Part shown: positions 50,501 through 63,432 of the stretch, in pieces
Numbering within the stretch: the stretch's first letter is position 1
How the letters are laid out: the number at the start of each line of letters is the position of its first letter
Origin: Quillaja saponaria
Lineage: Eukaryota; Streptophyta; Magnoliopsida; Fabales; Quillajaceae
Length of the DNA stretch: 64,000 nt
NCBI GenBank assembly: GCA_029379385.1
Contig: CM055618.1
Coordinates: 15,539,071 to 15,603,070, forward strand
Direction: 5' to 3'
Translations under genes and position numbers: made by a program
The notes under the pieces: generated by a model
Database searches by the model: none
What the model saw: the letters and a program-made list of their open reading frames with translations, nothing else
What the model was told of the DNA's origin: nothing

Positions 50501-53500
50501 TCAAATTTATTGAAAAGCACCAAGGACATGACAGGACTCATGACAAAAGCAATGGTAACAAGGTAATTGTTAAAGAGTGCTAGTATGAATGAGTACCACA
50601 TCTTTCCTGCTTAGGTCTAGCTTATGTGTCATTAGTAAAGGGGCATTTTAGTCTTTATCGTATTGCCTCACTTTAATATAAATTTAAAAGGAGTCTATGG
50701 TATTTTGTAAGCTCTCTGTTGTTAGTATTTAAGTTTATTATTATCTTGTTATAATCTATTAGTTGACCTATAGAGAGATTGTAGCTAATCAAATCCCTAG
50801 AATTAAGGGTCAGTAATTATGAGAGATTTGTGGTGTTTTATTTTAGGTAAGATTTGGAGAGATTTTCTCCCTTGTAATTAGTTCCTAAGCTGTATATATT
50901 AAGTCTTCTACAATAAGAAAAATATATAGAAATACAAAAATATAAGTGTTTTTGCATGGTATCAGAGCATTCCGCTCAAAACACGTTATGAATACTAGTT
51001 CATCTTCTGGTTCATCCCAAACTGGACTGTCTCCTCCACATAACAATGGAGGAGTCGGCCAGATCGAATCAAACAATAATATCCATGGAAAACCTGCAGA
51101 TTGGAGACCTAGGAAGCAAGGTCAATACCGAGAAGGCCATGCTCATCAAGCAACTGCCTCTGCTGAGTCTAGTACTCCTGAACCTACAAACCGAGAGCTG
51201 TTGGAGATAATTCAGAGGCTGACAACACAAACAGGTTCTGCAAATTCCAATTCTACAGTCATAGGCACTGGGGTTGTAGCTCAGAAAGATAATTCCTTAC
51301 ATGCTCTAGTAGCTAAAATTGATTTTGAGAAGGTCTGAATTGTAGATTCTGGTGCCTCAGACCACATGACAGGTGATTCAAGTCTATTTTTTGAATATAA
51401 AGATGTTAATGATGATTTGAGCGTAAAAATTGCTGATGGATCAATATCTAAGGTGAAAGGAGTTGGAAAAGGTGGTTATATCAGATGAATTAACGTTGGA
51501 TTCTGTCTTATTTGTTCCAACTTTGAGATGTAATCTTCTGTCCGTAAATAAAATGACTAAGGACAGACCCTATCTAATTAATTTTTCTGGTGATTTGTGT
51601 AAATTTCAGGACCGGAAATCTGGGAGGACGATTGGCAGTGTTGAGAATCATTCGGACTCTATCTTTTGCGAGTAAAATCTAGTGCTAATAGACATTCTAG
51701 TAAGTGTGCTAAGCTAGGTTTACAAGTCAGTTTTCAAAATAAAGATGCAGTAAATCTATGGCATCTTAGATTAGGTCATCCAAGCTTAATGTATCTTAAG
51801 AAACTTTTTTCTTCATTAAATATCAATAAAATGAAAGACTCATTTAGTTGTGAAACTTGCATGTTATCCAAGCACACTAGAAACACATACCAATCTCATC
51901 CACACATACAAACTCATCCTTTTTCTATGATACATAGTGATGTTTGAGGGCCTATGAGAGTCAATAACATTTCGGGTTCGAAATGGTTCGATTTATTTAT
52001 TGATGATCACACACAGGTTACTTGGGTATATCTCATGAAAGAAAAATCTGACGTTGCTCGTTTGTTTCAAAATTTCCACAAAATGATTCTTACCCAATTT
52101 CAAACCAAAATCAAAGTTCTTAGAACTGACAATGGGACAGAATATTATAAGTCTCTCTTAAATGAATTTTTCTAAAAAGAAGGTATTATTCACCAAAGTT
52201 CATGCGTAGACACACCACAACAAAATGGTGTGTCGGAGAGGAAAAATAGACATCTTCTAGAGGTAGCAAGATCACTCTTGTTTAAAAACAATGTCCCTAA
52301 ATATTTCTGGGGTGAGGCTGTTCTAACAGCTACTTACTTGATCAATAGGCTTCCATCTAGAGTTCTAAACTTCAAAACACCTATCCAGACTCTACAAATA
52401 TCATTCCTAACCAACACATTAATCTCACATATTCCTGTTAGGGTGTTTGGATGCACTGCATTTGTTCACATACATGCTCGGTTCAGAAATAAACTTGATC
52501 CTAGAGCACTAAAGTGCAGTTTTCTAGGGTACTCTGCAAGTCAGAAAGGGTATAACTGTTATTCTCCTGAGAAGAAAATGTTTTTTGTTTCTATGGATGT
52601 TACTTTTTTTGAGAATCATCCGTTTTATCCTAAAAATCAGGAGAGTCAAGATCACCAAGTCCAGCTCTAGATCTCTTTGAACCGATTGAACCCGAGAGTA
52701 CAGTGAGCAAACAGAGTCAATTTGAACCAAGTCCAGCTCTAGATCTCTTTGAACCGATTGAACCCGAGAGTACAGTGAGCAAACAGAGTCAATTTGAACC
52801 AAGTCCAGCTCTAGATCTCTTTGAACCGATTGAACCCGAGAGTACAATAAGCAAACAAAGTCAGTTTGAAGAGGAAAATACACAAACTAAAGAGACGGAA
52901 CCTGGAAAGCAACAAAACAACCTAAACACAGAACCTAGAGAGGAACATAGTAACCTTAAAACACACACAGAACCAAAATTACTTGTCCATCAGCGCAGGA
53001 ATAAAGCTCAAAGAGGAGAAGAATCTGTACAGATGCCTCAAAACTGCCAATAAGTCATAACAGATAACCAGGGTATTGAAACTGAGGAAGTAGTAAGTGA
53101 AGAATTTTTTGAAGATGCTAATTTACACTTACCTATTGCACTAAGAAAAGGGGTTAGAGCATGCAGAACCAATCCAGGTATCCTATAGGAAATTATATCT
53201 CCTATGGAAAACTTTCAGCCGGCTTTAAAGCATTCACTACAAATCTAACAGAAGCGACAATTCCTGCCACAGTTCATGAGGCTTTGAAAGACTCACGATG
53301 GAGAAAGGCAGTAAAAGAGGAGTTAGATGACTTAGAGAAAAATGAAACGTGGAAGATCACTCAACTACCTGTGGGGAAGAAAACAGTAGGCAACAAATGG
53401 GTATTTACCATCAAACACAAGGCAGATGGCAGTATTGATAGGTTTAAGGCTCGCCTAGTAGCAAAAGGGTTCACCCAATCATACGGCATAGATTATCAGG

Positions 53501-56500
53501 AGACATTCGCTCATGTGGCTAAACTTAATACTGTTCAGGTATTACTATCTCTAGCTACAAACTTGGACTGGAAACTACATCAAATGGATGTCAAAAACGC
53601 CTTCTTGAATGGAGAACTTGAGGAAGAGGTGTATATGGATGTTCCAATAGGTTTAGAAAAAACAACAAAGGTAGGAGAAGTTTGTAAACTGCAGAAGTCC
53701 CTTTATGTACTCAAGCAGTCTCAAAGAGCATGGTTTGCGAGGTTTACAAAGGCTGTAACAGAAGTTGGGTATAGGCAGAGTAATGCAGATCATACTCTGT
53801 TTATAAAACACCTATCAGACGGTAAAAAGGCTATTTTGAGTGTTTATGTTGATGATATCATCCTAACTGGAAATAGTGAGGATGAAATCAAGCGGATGAA
53901 GAGCTATCTAGCACATGTGTTCGAAATCAAGGATCTTGGAGAGTTAAGATACTTCCCAAGCATGGAGATAGGAAAAACCAGCAAAGGTATTTCAATTTCA
54001 CAGAGAAAATACACTTTGGATTTGTTAAAGGAAACCAATATGCTAGATTGCAAACCTAGTGAGACACCAATGGAACAAACTGCGAAGTTCAATGTTAATG
54101 GTGACAGTGCTACTGTGGATAAAGGAAGATATCAGAGATTAGTTGGAAGACTGTTGTATTTATCTCATACTCGTCCAGACATAAGCCATTCCATTAGTGT
54201 ACTAAGCCAATTTATGAACGATCCTAGAGAAAAGTACCTAAATGGGGTGTATAGGATATTGAGATACTTAAAAATGGCATCAGGCAGAGGTTTATATTTC
54301 AAGAAAAACACAGACAGAGACTTGAAAATTTTTACAGATGCAGATTGGGCTGGATCCCCAATAGACCGAAGGTCCACCTCAGGATATTGTGCATTTCTAT
54401 GGGGAAACCTAGTTAGTTGGAAGAGTAAAAAGCAAACAGCTGTTGCTCGGAGCAATGCAGAATCCGAGTTAAGATCTGTTGCGCATGGATCATGTGAAGG
54501 CTTATGGTTAAGAAAATTGATAAGGGAGCTGAAGACGGAAATCAAGGAACCGGTAACCATTCTGTGTGACAACCAGTCTGCCATTTGCATGGCCAAAGAT
54601 CCAGTGCACCATGATAGAACGAAGCATATCGAAATAGATCGACATTTCATCAAAGAAAGGATTGAAGACAAAGCTGTAGAGTTGTTAAACATTCCCACAG
54701 CAAGTCAGACAGCATATGTCTTTACTAAGGCTTTATCAAGAGTTATGTTTGAAGCAATGATTTCCAAGCTGGGTCTCATTAACATTTATGACCCAGCTTG
54801 AGGGGGGGTGTTGTTAGTATTTAAATTTATTATTATCTTGTTATAATTTGTTAGTTGACCTATGGAGAGATTGTAGCTAATCAAATCCCTAAAATCAAGG
54901 GTCAGTAATTATGGGTGATTAGGAGATATTTGTGGTGTTTTATTTTAGGTAAGATTTGGAGAGATTTTCTCCATTGTAATTAGTTCCTAAGCTGTATATA
55001 TTAAGTCTTCTGCAATAAGGAAAATATACAGAAATACAAAAACATACGTGTTTCTACACTCTCCAATTCCATAATCCATTTTTTTTTCTACTCTTAACAG
55101 TAATAAATATCTGCTCAGATACTTGCAAGTAAGAAAATTTATTGTACAAGTCAACCTTAAAAAAGGCTCAAGTACTTTAAGTGAAGTAAAATAGTACCAA
55201 TAATTGCGTCAAGTAACCTCAAATTTATAAACTAGGGCTCCATTACCATATAAATTCATACTGGGCGACAAACACGGCTTTCTTCTCATTCAGGTATTTT
55301 TTTTTATTATTATTATTATTTTTTTCACATTGTAAAGCAAAATACCCAACTAATGCAGGATAGAGCTTCTTTTCATAAGTACCAGTTCTGTAGAAGTGTC
55401 AACAGGGCATCAATGTCAAGAATGTTACCTGAAGGAAGGTGCAAAATGGAAATGATTCTCCCCCCAATCCAAGGAACAACTTTGAGAACCCAATTGCCAC
55501 TTCTCAGGTCAATGGGGGTTCTTGAAAGTTCTGCTCCTTTATGTGCCGAAACCTCTTCTACATCTGGAAGTCGATTGGCAGTCTCTGTAATAAACACGAT
55601 ACTTTTCAGAGAAGAGCATCATGATAAAGGTTTACGAATTGCAATTGGAAAAGGCGGCCTAAATTATGTTACAGTAAATACTGCAATGTAACTGATGGGA
55701 TACAAACTCATTGGCAGAAGATAGAAATCCCCAAAAGTGATATTATTAATAATTAGAGAATGTCAAAAGAGAAAATTTCTTTAGATAAAGTCACAAATTC
55801 CAGAGCAAATGGATGGGTCTGAACAAGCCACAACATAAAGATGATTTTTTTTCACTTTCTACATGCCAAGCCAGTGGCTGCAGAAATAGCCACCATCAAT
55901 ATAAAAGAAGCCAGGGATAAGAAAACAATAAAATAGGCCATACCTAAACGAGTCCTGTATTGCTTCTTGCTGGCAGAAACAAGCTCAGATACTTCCTCTT
56001 CTGAAGGCAAGATGATTTGCAGAGCATCTCCATCCATGCCCCATGCTTCAAGCTGTTATGCAAATCTAAATCATTCATAGATAGTAAATATTAAGCACCC
56101 TTTTATAACAAATTTGTATTGCATACCAGTGCACTCCCGCCAAGCAATATTTGCACGTGAAGGCGGCGTTTAGGTCTCTTCCACGACCCTTCAGTTTTAG
56201 ATACTCTGACAGTAACAACTAATGATTGAAGTTCAGCAACATAATATGTTAACAGATATCCACCTCTAGTGAATTCATATCCATCACCATCATCTTCAAA
56301 TAGAACACCTTCAGCTTTGCCTATATAAGATAAGATGCTGCTATATTATTTCCTTTCCCATAGAAAAGAAGACCTCTTGAAATATCTTGTGTGGAAGTAT
56401 GCTAAAATGTAACAAATAACGAGCAACAAGTACCCATTAACTCATCAATGATCCTGAACTATTCACCTAGTTGATACTCCAATAACTAAATTATAAAAAG

Positions 56501-59500
56501 GTGGTATCTTTCATATTGTACTTTAGTTCTATTACCAGCCCAGCATGCTTAGAGACATTAACATTGTGGAATATTGGAAAAACAGAATGCTGAGCAACGC
56601 TTGGTATGACAGTATAAAACAGGGATGCTTGTAGCTTTTGGAATCACCTACTATAGCTAACTCTTGCCTTGTTATGACTTCCACCTCAAGCTCTTAGTTT
56701 ACACATTCTCTCTGTTTATGACCAAAAATTTTTTGGGCAGCTAGTGTAATGCAAAAGTATTTTGAACCAACATTCCAAGTATTAACAAATGTCACATGAT
56801 GTTTGAAATAAAGTGGCATCAAATATGACTCAAATAGTAATATTTGACAAAGTCCAGCATCAAGATTGAGTTTCTCTAATACTATAAGACCATATAAGCA
56901 TCTTAATATTCATTCTTGGTGAGCCATAAAGTGAAAACTTTACTAGCAATAGTAGATTATATCATCACCTGCAACCATTCCCTTACATCTGTTTGTCAGC
57001 ATTGTTTATGTAGTAAAATATTGTATTTAGTGGACTTGAGATGCTGCCTTCCACACTATTCATTATTTTTAATACGAGCTTCTATGCACTAATGGAGGCC
57101 ACAGTTCAAAAACTGGAAGAAATCAAGGAAACCTCCCTTCGGATTTCTGAAGAAAAAATAATTTTATTTTGTTAAGCATTTATTTCATTGGGCATCTAGT
57201 GCTTCTTTGAACTCTCACGGATAAGTTCAGGATCTCAATTTTATATGTGAATCAAATGATTATCATTTCACCAATATCTTCTGCCATATGTTCTGCTACA
57301 TTATTAAGACCACGGGAATGTCATAATTAGAAGCTAAAAAGTAGGATTAAGAGGTGAAAGAGGAAAGTAGGATTATAACTTTGTTATCATTTTTGCAATT
57401 TTTAATAAAATTGGCATTCCTTCCAAAGTTGAATTGAACCTCAAATTTTTCTTCAAATGCATGCACAAGTTAATGTTGCCTGTACCCTTTTTGTTTCCAA
57501 TTTCTTTTTACAGGTCACATAATTGAGCAAGAAGAGCAACATCTAGGATCAGAATTCTGAAATTATTCATGCAGGAGTAAAAAAAACAGTTGAAGTCGAT
57601 GAACCAAATTTTTAAATATGACCTATTTTAGCACATACAAATTTGAAACCAAAATAAATAATAAAGGGCATGACTAGTAAGTGTTAAGTCGAGCTTTATA
57701 ATTGAATGCATCAACTTAGTCTTACCAAGTTCGTCTAAAGCCACAAGAAGTGTTAAGTCATCTGATAAACTAGCTTCGCCAACATGCTGATGAGGGGGAC
57801 CCACAGGAATAATTGATCCACCTTGTAAATATAGAGCTGGTAAATCCTAACAAGTCAGCAACAATCAAAAAGGGAAGAATCAGTACCCCAAAAAAGTGGA
57901 CATTTATGGCGAACAAAAACAACTCTTAAATGAAGTATACACACTAGCAAAAAAGTACCGGATGTGTATCACCAAAATCAAAACTCAACCAAATTCCCTT
58001 TGGCAATGAAAACTGAAGTGTATCCAATCCCTGAGCAGGTTCAGTGCTAATCAAGATTAAAAAAAAAAAAAAAAAAAATTAGCAGAAATTTTAAGGAACA
58101 AAGAATATTATAAAGCCCTGAACCAAATCCGAGTTAAATATATAAACACAAGAGCAGTGAGCCAATATCAAGAAGGCCAGACATATTACACTTCATTTTT
58201 TTCAATCTTTGTTTTCTTCTGTAATGCGAATAGAAGATATCACATGAGATAGAATCCACTTGAGTGGAAAGGAAATGACAGAAAACACATGGAATCAAAC
58301 AGGTCTAATGGCCATTTAAGATTTACATATATAAATTTTGTATCAAGGTGTCAGAGATATTATATTTAGATTTGCTCCTAATGCAAATAGATGATATCAT
58401 ATACGCTGAACCAGCTTGAGTTGAAAGGAGAAAAGACTGAAAATCATATCCAACTAATCACAAAGCAGTATCAGTTGCTAGGTTAGGATCAATAAACAGT
58501 GAGGCTTTGTATTCTTCAATGAAACAGAATACCTGAAAATGAAAAATACAAATGTTGCTGGAGAAGGCATGCACCTTGATGATTGTGAATTGATATTGTA
58601 AGTGAAGAACAGATACGTTAATTTTATTTCTTCATTTTCTTCTTTTACATTTCAAATTTTGTATTTTCAAAAATATAAAATAGAAAAAAGATACCAAAAG
58701 TGCACAACCACGTATGCGGGTTGAAGCATGAGGAATTGAGGATAAACAGATGCCAAGTAGAATGTCAACAATTTAATAGAACTCTACCACCTCCAATGAT
58801 GACAAGATTCATTAGCTTTGCATAAGATGAGGAAGAGGAAGAACCTTGCATATATTAAAAGTGGACCCAACAAAAATGAATTTTCGAGTTTCCTTAGGCT
58901 GGGATCCGTTGGATCTGCAAAATCAAGGTACTGATGTTTACATCTCATCAAAACAAAGTTCCAGTATTATAAAATCCAAAAATTGGGTTTATTATCCAAT
59001 AGCACAAGAACCCACCAACAAAAAAGGTAGGAGTTGCAACCGGGCTGCCCCTCGTATGAGCCAAATAAAAAAGCGTATAAATATGTGGTATAAGGCGGTA
59101 GCGCCTCTTCAAAGCCAAGCGGCAAACTTCTTCACACTAATAAATAGAGCTTAAGTTAGTGCTTTATGTGAGCATAGTGGAGCAATTTGAACTGCCACAA
59201 GAGTACGGTAGCTATAAAGAATTTAAAAAAAAAAATTAAAACAACCGTATTCATTTGAAACCTTTTCCTTAGCCTCCATACAGTGGTTTGATGTTAATGA
59301 TATATACCAGTTAAATAAATTTCAGCCAGAAGATGCTAGCATGAAAAGACAATTAAAATCAGAAATTCAAATTATCACTGAACAGGCTGAAGAGATGGTG
59401 ATGATGGTAGTACTAGTTGCTAGCAAGGACAAAAATGCAGCATTGCAATATATTATATATACGGTGGAAAAAACACATAAAACAGAGTAGCTAATAATAA

Positions 59501-62500
59501 TTGCAGCCTTTCCTATCCCTTGATCATCTTAAAAAAATTGAAGGGAGAATCTAACTGGTACAGCTTTTCAGCATAAGAAAAACCGCCCAAGTAGGCAAAG
59601 AAGAAATATTATAGCAGCAAACTAACAGTCAACAGAACAAAAAAAATTCTCTTAATTAAGGTCCAACTTGAATAGTCGATCCCTCAACCCATCTCATGCT
59701 AAATAAATTGCATTTAATTTCATAGACCAATGACCATGTCACCACCAGAAAGGGAAATTACAAATTTAAAAATTATTTTTCAAGCAAACTAATGGAAATC
59801 TTTAATTTTGGAAAAAATATCTTATCGACGTTTCATTGTTTTCACCAGAAGAGTTATGATTATATAATGAAAGAGAAGTTTACTTGCTTAGTAAGACTGT
59901 CAGTTTACAAAATTAGCATATAGCTGGCCGGGACTTCTTCATTTTAGGACACATCTAAGAATAAGAATTCTGAAAGGTACATAGTTCTCAGAAAAAAAGT
60001 ATACAGAGAAGAAAAACACATTCCCACACTATATTGCTAACAAAGATATACATCGTCCCAACTTTTCATACAGCATACAATTATTACACATAATCTAGTT
60101 AATCATGTTAGTGAATCATCCTATAGAAAGTGTTCCCAACAAAATGAATTTTTAGTATTGCCAGGGAAAAACAAACCTCTTCTCCAAAAGACCAGGGTTC
60201 ATGATCACTGGTGTCAGCCTCTGAATGCCCTCGGCAAAAGGGGAACATAGCACCCACACCCATCCATCTTCCAAAAAGCTTAGATGTTGCATTTCCAGCA
60301 AAGCCACCGATATCAGGACCTGAAAGTGGCTGACCACTGAGTCCCTGAAAACAAATTGATAAGTTAATATACTGAACAAAACTTTATATTTGAATTACCA
60401 TTCTGGAAAATAGAGCATCTTATCTCCACCAGTAAATGAACCAACTTATCAAGAATATAAGGAATAACTCTGCAATGGATATGAGATTAAAAAAAACAAG
60501 TTATAAACTGCATATTATAGACATACAACAATCTAGCAGGAAAGTTGGGATATATAACCTACAACACCTACTCATTATTGCCTGCTTCATTAAATCTTTT
60601 AATAATAAGGAAGAAGAGATTGTAGTCTGCTTCTACAACTCAAAAAAGATTGTAGTCTGCTTCTACAACTCAAAAAAGCTAATGCAGTTTTTTGTTGCTT
60701 TTCACAAGGGATAGTAAAGACAATTCAGATCTATCAATGGGCAGAAGAAACACACACACTCTCTCTCTCTGTTATAATATTCATAGATATTGTTCACTCT
60801 CTTGCCCCCTCTGCTGTTACATATCTGTGGGTATTGTCCATGTTATTGTTATCAGCCCCAAGATTCCAACTTCAAACGAATTGCCACTATATAAACCCAA
60901 TTTTAACCAAAAGGATAAATACTGGGGTATTTTCCTCACCTAATTCCTATAAGCTAGCCGTCTAATCCTAACCTTTCTTGCTGACCTAAATTTCCAAGCC
61001 ACTTATTCCTTTAAATTACAGCCACTCTTCCTTCTAAACTTCAATCTTTCTGACCTTGAATTGACAGCCAAACCGAAAAGACATCCTTCTTGATGAACAT
61101 TTAAAAATCTAACTTCAAACCCAAGCCCACCACAAAGCTAAGTAGGTAAACATCCCCTAACATGTTCTAGGTCAATGAGTCAAACCACAACAATGCTGGT
61201 TGCCATAGTTTTAGGTCATTGGAGGTGAACTTGATATCTTTAATCGCGTTGTTCTGAACATGCCTGGGTTTCTATAAACCAAAAACCTAATAAACTGTCA
61301 CAAATCAATGCAGGAGAAGGTTCAAGTCAAATAGAAAGGAAATTAAAAGCAAAAGAACAACATCAAGGGATTTATGGCAGAAAGAGAAGTTCAAGTGTAT
61401 ACTGTTGCATAAGTGAAGCATTACACATTCCAAAATCCTTACCAATTGAAGTACCATGGAGATACTCATATGAAGGTGCTCCCAATTTGAAAGGTTATCT
61501 CCTGTCCATGTTGCAGCATACCTTTGGCTACCAATAAATCCAGCTCTAGTGAGAACAAAAGGACGCTTATCTTCATTAGCCAGTTTCATGCCTTCATATG
61601 TTGCTCTTGCCATCAGTAGACCATACACCTAAATTCGACAACCGTATCAAGAATTAGAATTCTAGAACACTGACATAGTACTAGCAATACAAGCAGTAAG
61701 ATAGAGAACATCTTGCAGTATGGCCAAAGTAGATCCAAATCCAACTTTTTTTACTCTATCTGCACTCAGAATTCATCGTCAAAAACAACCGACTTTAGAT
61801 GACATAAATAAGGGTGAAGAATAGTACATTATGATAGTGAGAGTGATTTTGACAACCTCCAAGTTCACTATCTCCCTTATGAATATTGCTCTCGGGCATC
61901 GTTTTGGTTACAGCCTGGAAAACTCAAGAAAATATTTAAAATTTAAAAAAAAAAAAGGTACCGAGTCAGAAGTCACAGCCAGTAGAAGACGAATTCCCCT
62001 TGTGGCTTCTCTCTTGATAAACATTGTTAATTATAACAAATATATTGCATATATAATAAGATTAGAATCACCTTAAAAACAGCTGGTTCGTTCATATCAT
62101 TCCATATGCCATCAACACCACTAGAAATAAAATCTTTGACTAAACTGGCCCACCAAGCACGAACTTTTGACTGTGTATAGTCAGGGAAAACACAAGAACC
62201 AGGCCACACCTCGCCTGGGAATGTACTCAAAAGTTTAATGCATTGAACAATAGCTTAAACTACAAGTATGGTAACACCAAAGCAGAAAGAATATGTACCA
62301 ATAAAAGGTGTTCCATCTGCCTTTTGGACCCAAACATTACTTTTGGATCCACTATCGTAGACAAAATAACCCTCTTCATTTTTGATCCCTGGGTCAAGCA
62401 TCCAGATAGCTTTGAAACCATTATGGTTAAGGTCCTTTACCAAAGACTTTGGATCTGGAAAACGCTCCTGGAGGATATTATAATTACATTCCCACGTCAA

Positions 62501-63432
62501 AATTGATGGTCATACGTTGGTTTGAACCAAATTCAAAATCATTAGGGTTTATTTTCTTTGTAAATTAATTACATCAATACTTGTGAATTGTTATATACAT
62601 TATCATAACCTTCAATGCAATAAATTCCTGTGAATTACAAGTACACATGATGATTGTAATACATAGATTTGTTTTTAGAAATCTCAACACAAGATTTTTC
62701 TAATCATTGAACTTTGTTTGGGGGGATGGGGGTTCAGATAAACACTCCTTAAGTTTGACATCAACATGAATAAACTTATTGGCTTCCTACTCCCAAGTAA
62801 AATGTAACTGAATGTATGTTTAAGTTGCTTAACAGAAACAAACAAAAGAAAGAAATAATACAATCAATTCAAAGAACAAACTGCAACTTTAAGTATCAAA
62901 ATTTAGCATCTACAGAATTGTAAGAAAGGAAGGACTTGCCTTGTCAAAAGTAAAACAACGAAAACCATCCATGTAATCAATATCCATCCATATCACATCA
63001 CAAGGTATGCCCTTCTTCCGAAATGTTCTGGCTATCTGCAAATTAAAATTATCTATGGATCAAGAAAATACAACACAGAATGGATAAAAACTTACTAACT
63101 AAAGTGTTAGATTTGATGGAACTTTGGATTTTGGAATCGATAAAGGTAGGACGAATTTACTTTCTCCACCCAGGGAAAGGACAGCAGCAACAAGAAAAGA
63201 AAATACTTACAGTATACCCCTAGGTAGCAGCACACTCAACCATTTATTTAAAATACATTACCAAATAGCCAGCAAGTATGAAAATATAATTACGTCCAGC
63301 AAAACCGACAGAAAGAAAGAGTAGCACCATTCCGAAACAAACTACATACTTCAAGTACTCTCTGTTCAGAATCATAGCTCCAACGGCATTGGTGATAACC
63401 TAAGGACCACTTCGGTGGCATAAATACAGTTC
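47524..63432 (-). CDS. HGL1: GH31 alpha-glucosidase, HGL1 type, 5' end outside window
   Basis: Glycoside hydrolase family 31 enzyme closest to plant heteroglycan glucosidase 1, which trims cytosolic heteroglycans in starch-sugar turnover. Eighteen exons, minus strand: 63432-63350, 63035-62940, 62467-62299, 62214-62072, 61914-61828, 61628-61443, 60344-60177, 59136-59016, 58914-58845, 58046-57959, 57846-57726, 56320-56127, 56052-55944, 55584-55429, 50346-50244, 49678-49505, 48857-48712, 47717-47524. About 801 residues, all joins in frame. Catalytic nucleophile Asp is in GIWNDMNEP; acid/base Asp in [11 protein letters not shown]. Other landmarks: [55 protein letters not shown]-terminus [15 protein letters not shown]. 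Intron 62468-62939 has a GC donor (AAG|GCAAGT). Intron 50347-55428 holds a copia element in opposite orientation. The first 150-250 residues lie outside the window. Confidence 0.93.
50717..50956 (+). repeat. 5' LTR of copia element
   Basis: 240 bp, TG...CA ends; lacks a 10-bp piece present in the 3' LTR (ATGGGTGATTAGGAGAT region). Confidence 0.93.
50957..50968 (+). other. primer binding site of copia element
   Basis: TGGTATCAGAGC, complementary to the 3' end of plant initiator-Met tRNA. It is not a tRNA gene. Confidence 0.85.
50988..54801 (+). pseudogene. copia gag-pol, gag deleted and pol interrupted
   Basis: A short N-terminal frame (50988-51338) replaces gag; no capsid core or CCHC knuckle is seen. 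The protease motif [12 protein letters not shown] follows directly after an in-frame TGA. A frame change occurs near 51460. The GAG-pre-integrase motif ([10 protein letters not shown]) and integrase ([19 protein letters not shown]) are cut by stops at about 51945 and 52173. From 53161 to 54801 one open frame carries reverse transcriptase ([21 protein letters not shown]) and RNase H ([30 protein letters not shown]). The element cannot encode its full set of proteins. Confidence 0.9.
52659..52866 (+). repeat. 72-bp triplicate repeat inside copia pol
   Basis: Three head-to-tail copies at 52659-52730, 52731-52802 and 52803-52866 (last partial). 72 bp is a multiple of three, so the unit encodes a repeated 24-residue segment ([14 protein letters not shown] core) in the linker between integrase and reverse transcriptase. 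Confidence 0.92.
54809..55058 (+). repeat. 3' LTR of copia element
   Basis: 250 bp, TG...CA ends, preceded by the polypurine tract AGGGGGGG. Confidence 0.93.
60618..60677. repeat. 30-bp tandem duplication in HGL1 intron
   Basis: Two identical units starting GATTGTAGTCTGCTTCTACA (60618-60647 and 60648-60677). Confidence 0.9.

Larger units (their letters stand above)
50712..55063 (+). mobile_element. Ty1/copia LTR retrotransposon, non-autonomous, in HGL1 intron
   Basis: LTRs at 50717-50956 and 54809-55058 start TGTTGTTAG and end in CA. A 5-bp target duplication CTCTC flanks both ends (50712-50716 and 55059-55063). The primer site TGGTATCAGAGC directly follows the 5' LTR (tRNA-iMet type) and a G-rich polypurine tract precedes the 3' LTR. 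Domain order protease, integrase, reverse transcriptase, RNase H is that of copia. The LTRs differ at roughly 14 sites plus a 10-bp indel by eye, so the insertion is not very recent. It lies antisense to the host gene. Confidence 0.95.

Noticed and set aside
50957..50968. tRNA-like TGGTATCAGAGC
   Set aside because: It is the retrotransposon primer binding site directly after the LTR; no tRNA body is present.
52524..52883. 119-codon minus-strand repeat-containing frame
   Set aside because: Antisense shadow of the 72-bp triplication in the copia element.
54165..54698. 177-codon minus-strand open frame
   Set aside because: It is antisense to the reverse transcriptase/RNase H region of the copia element and has no family features of its own.
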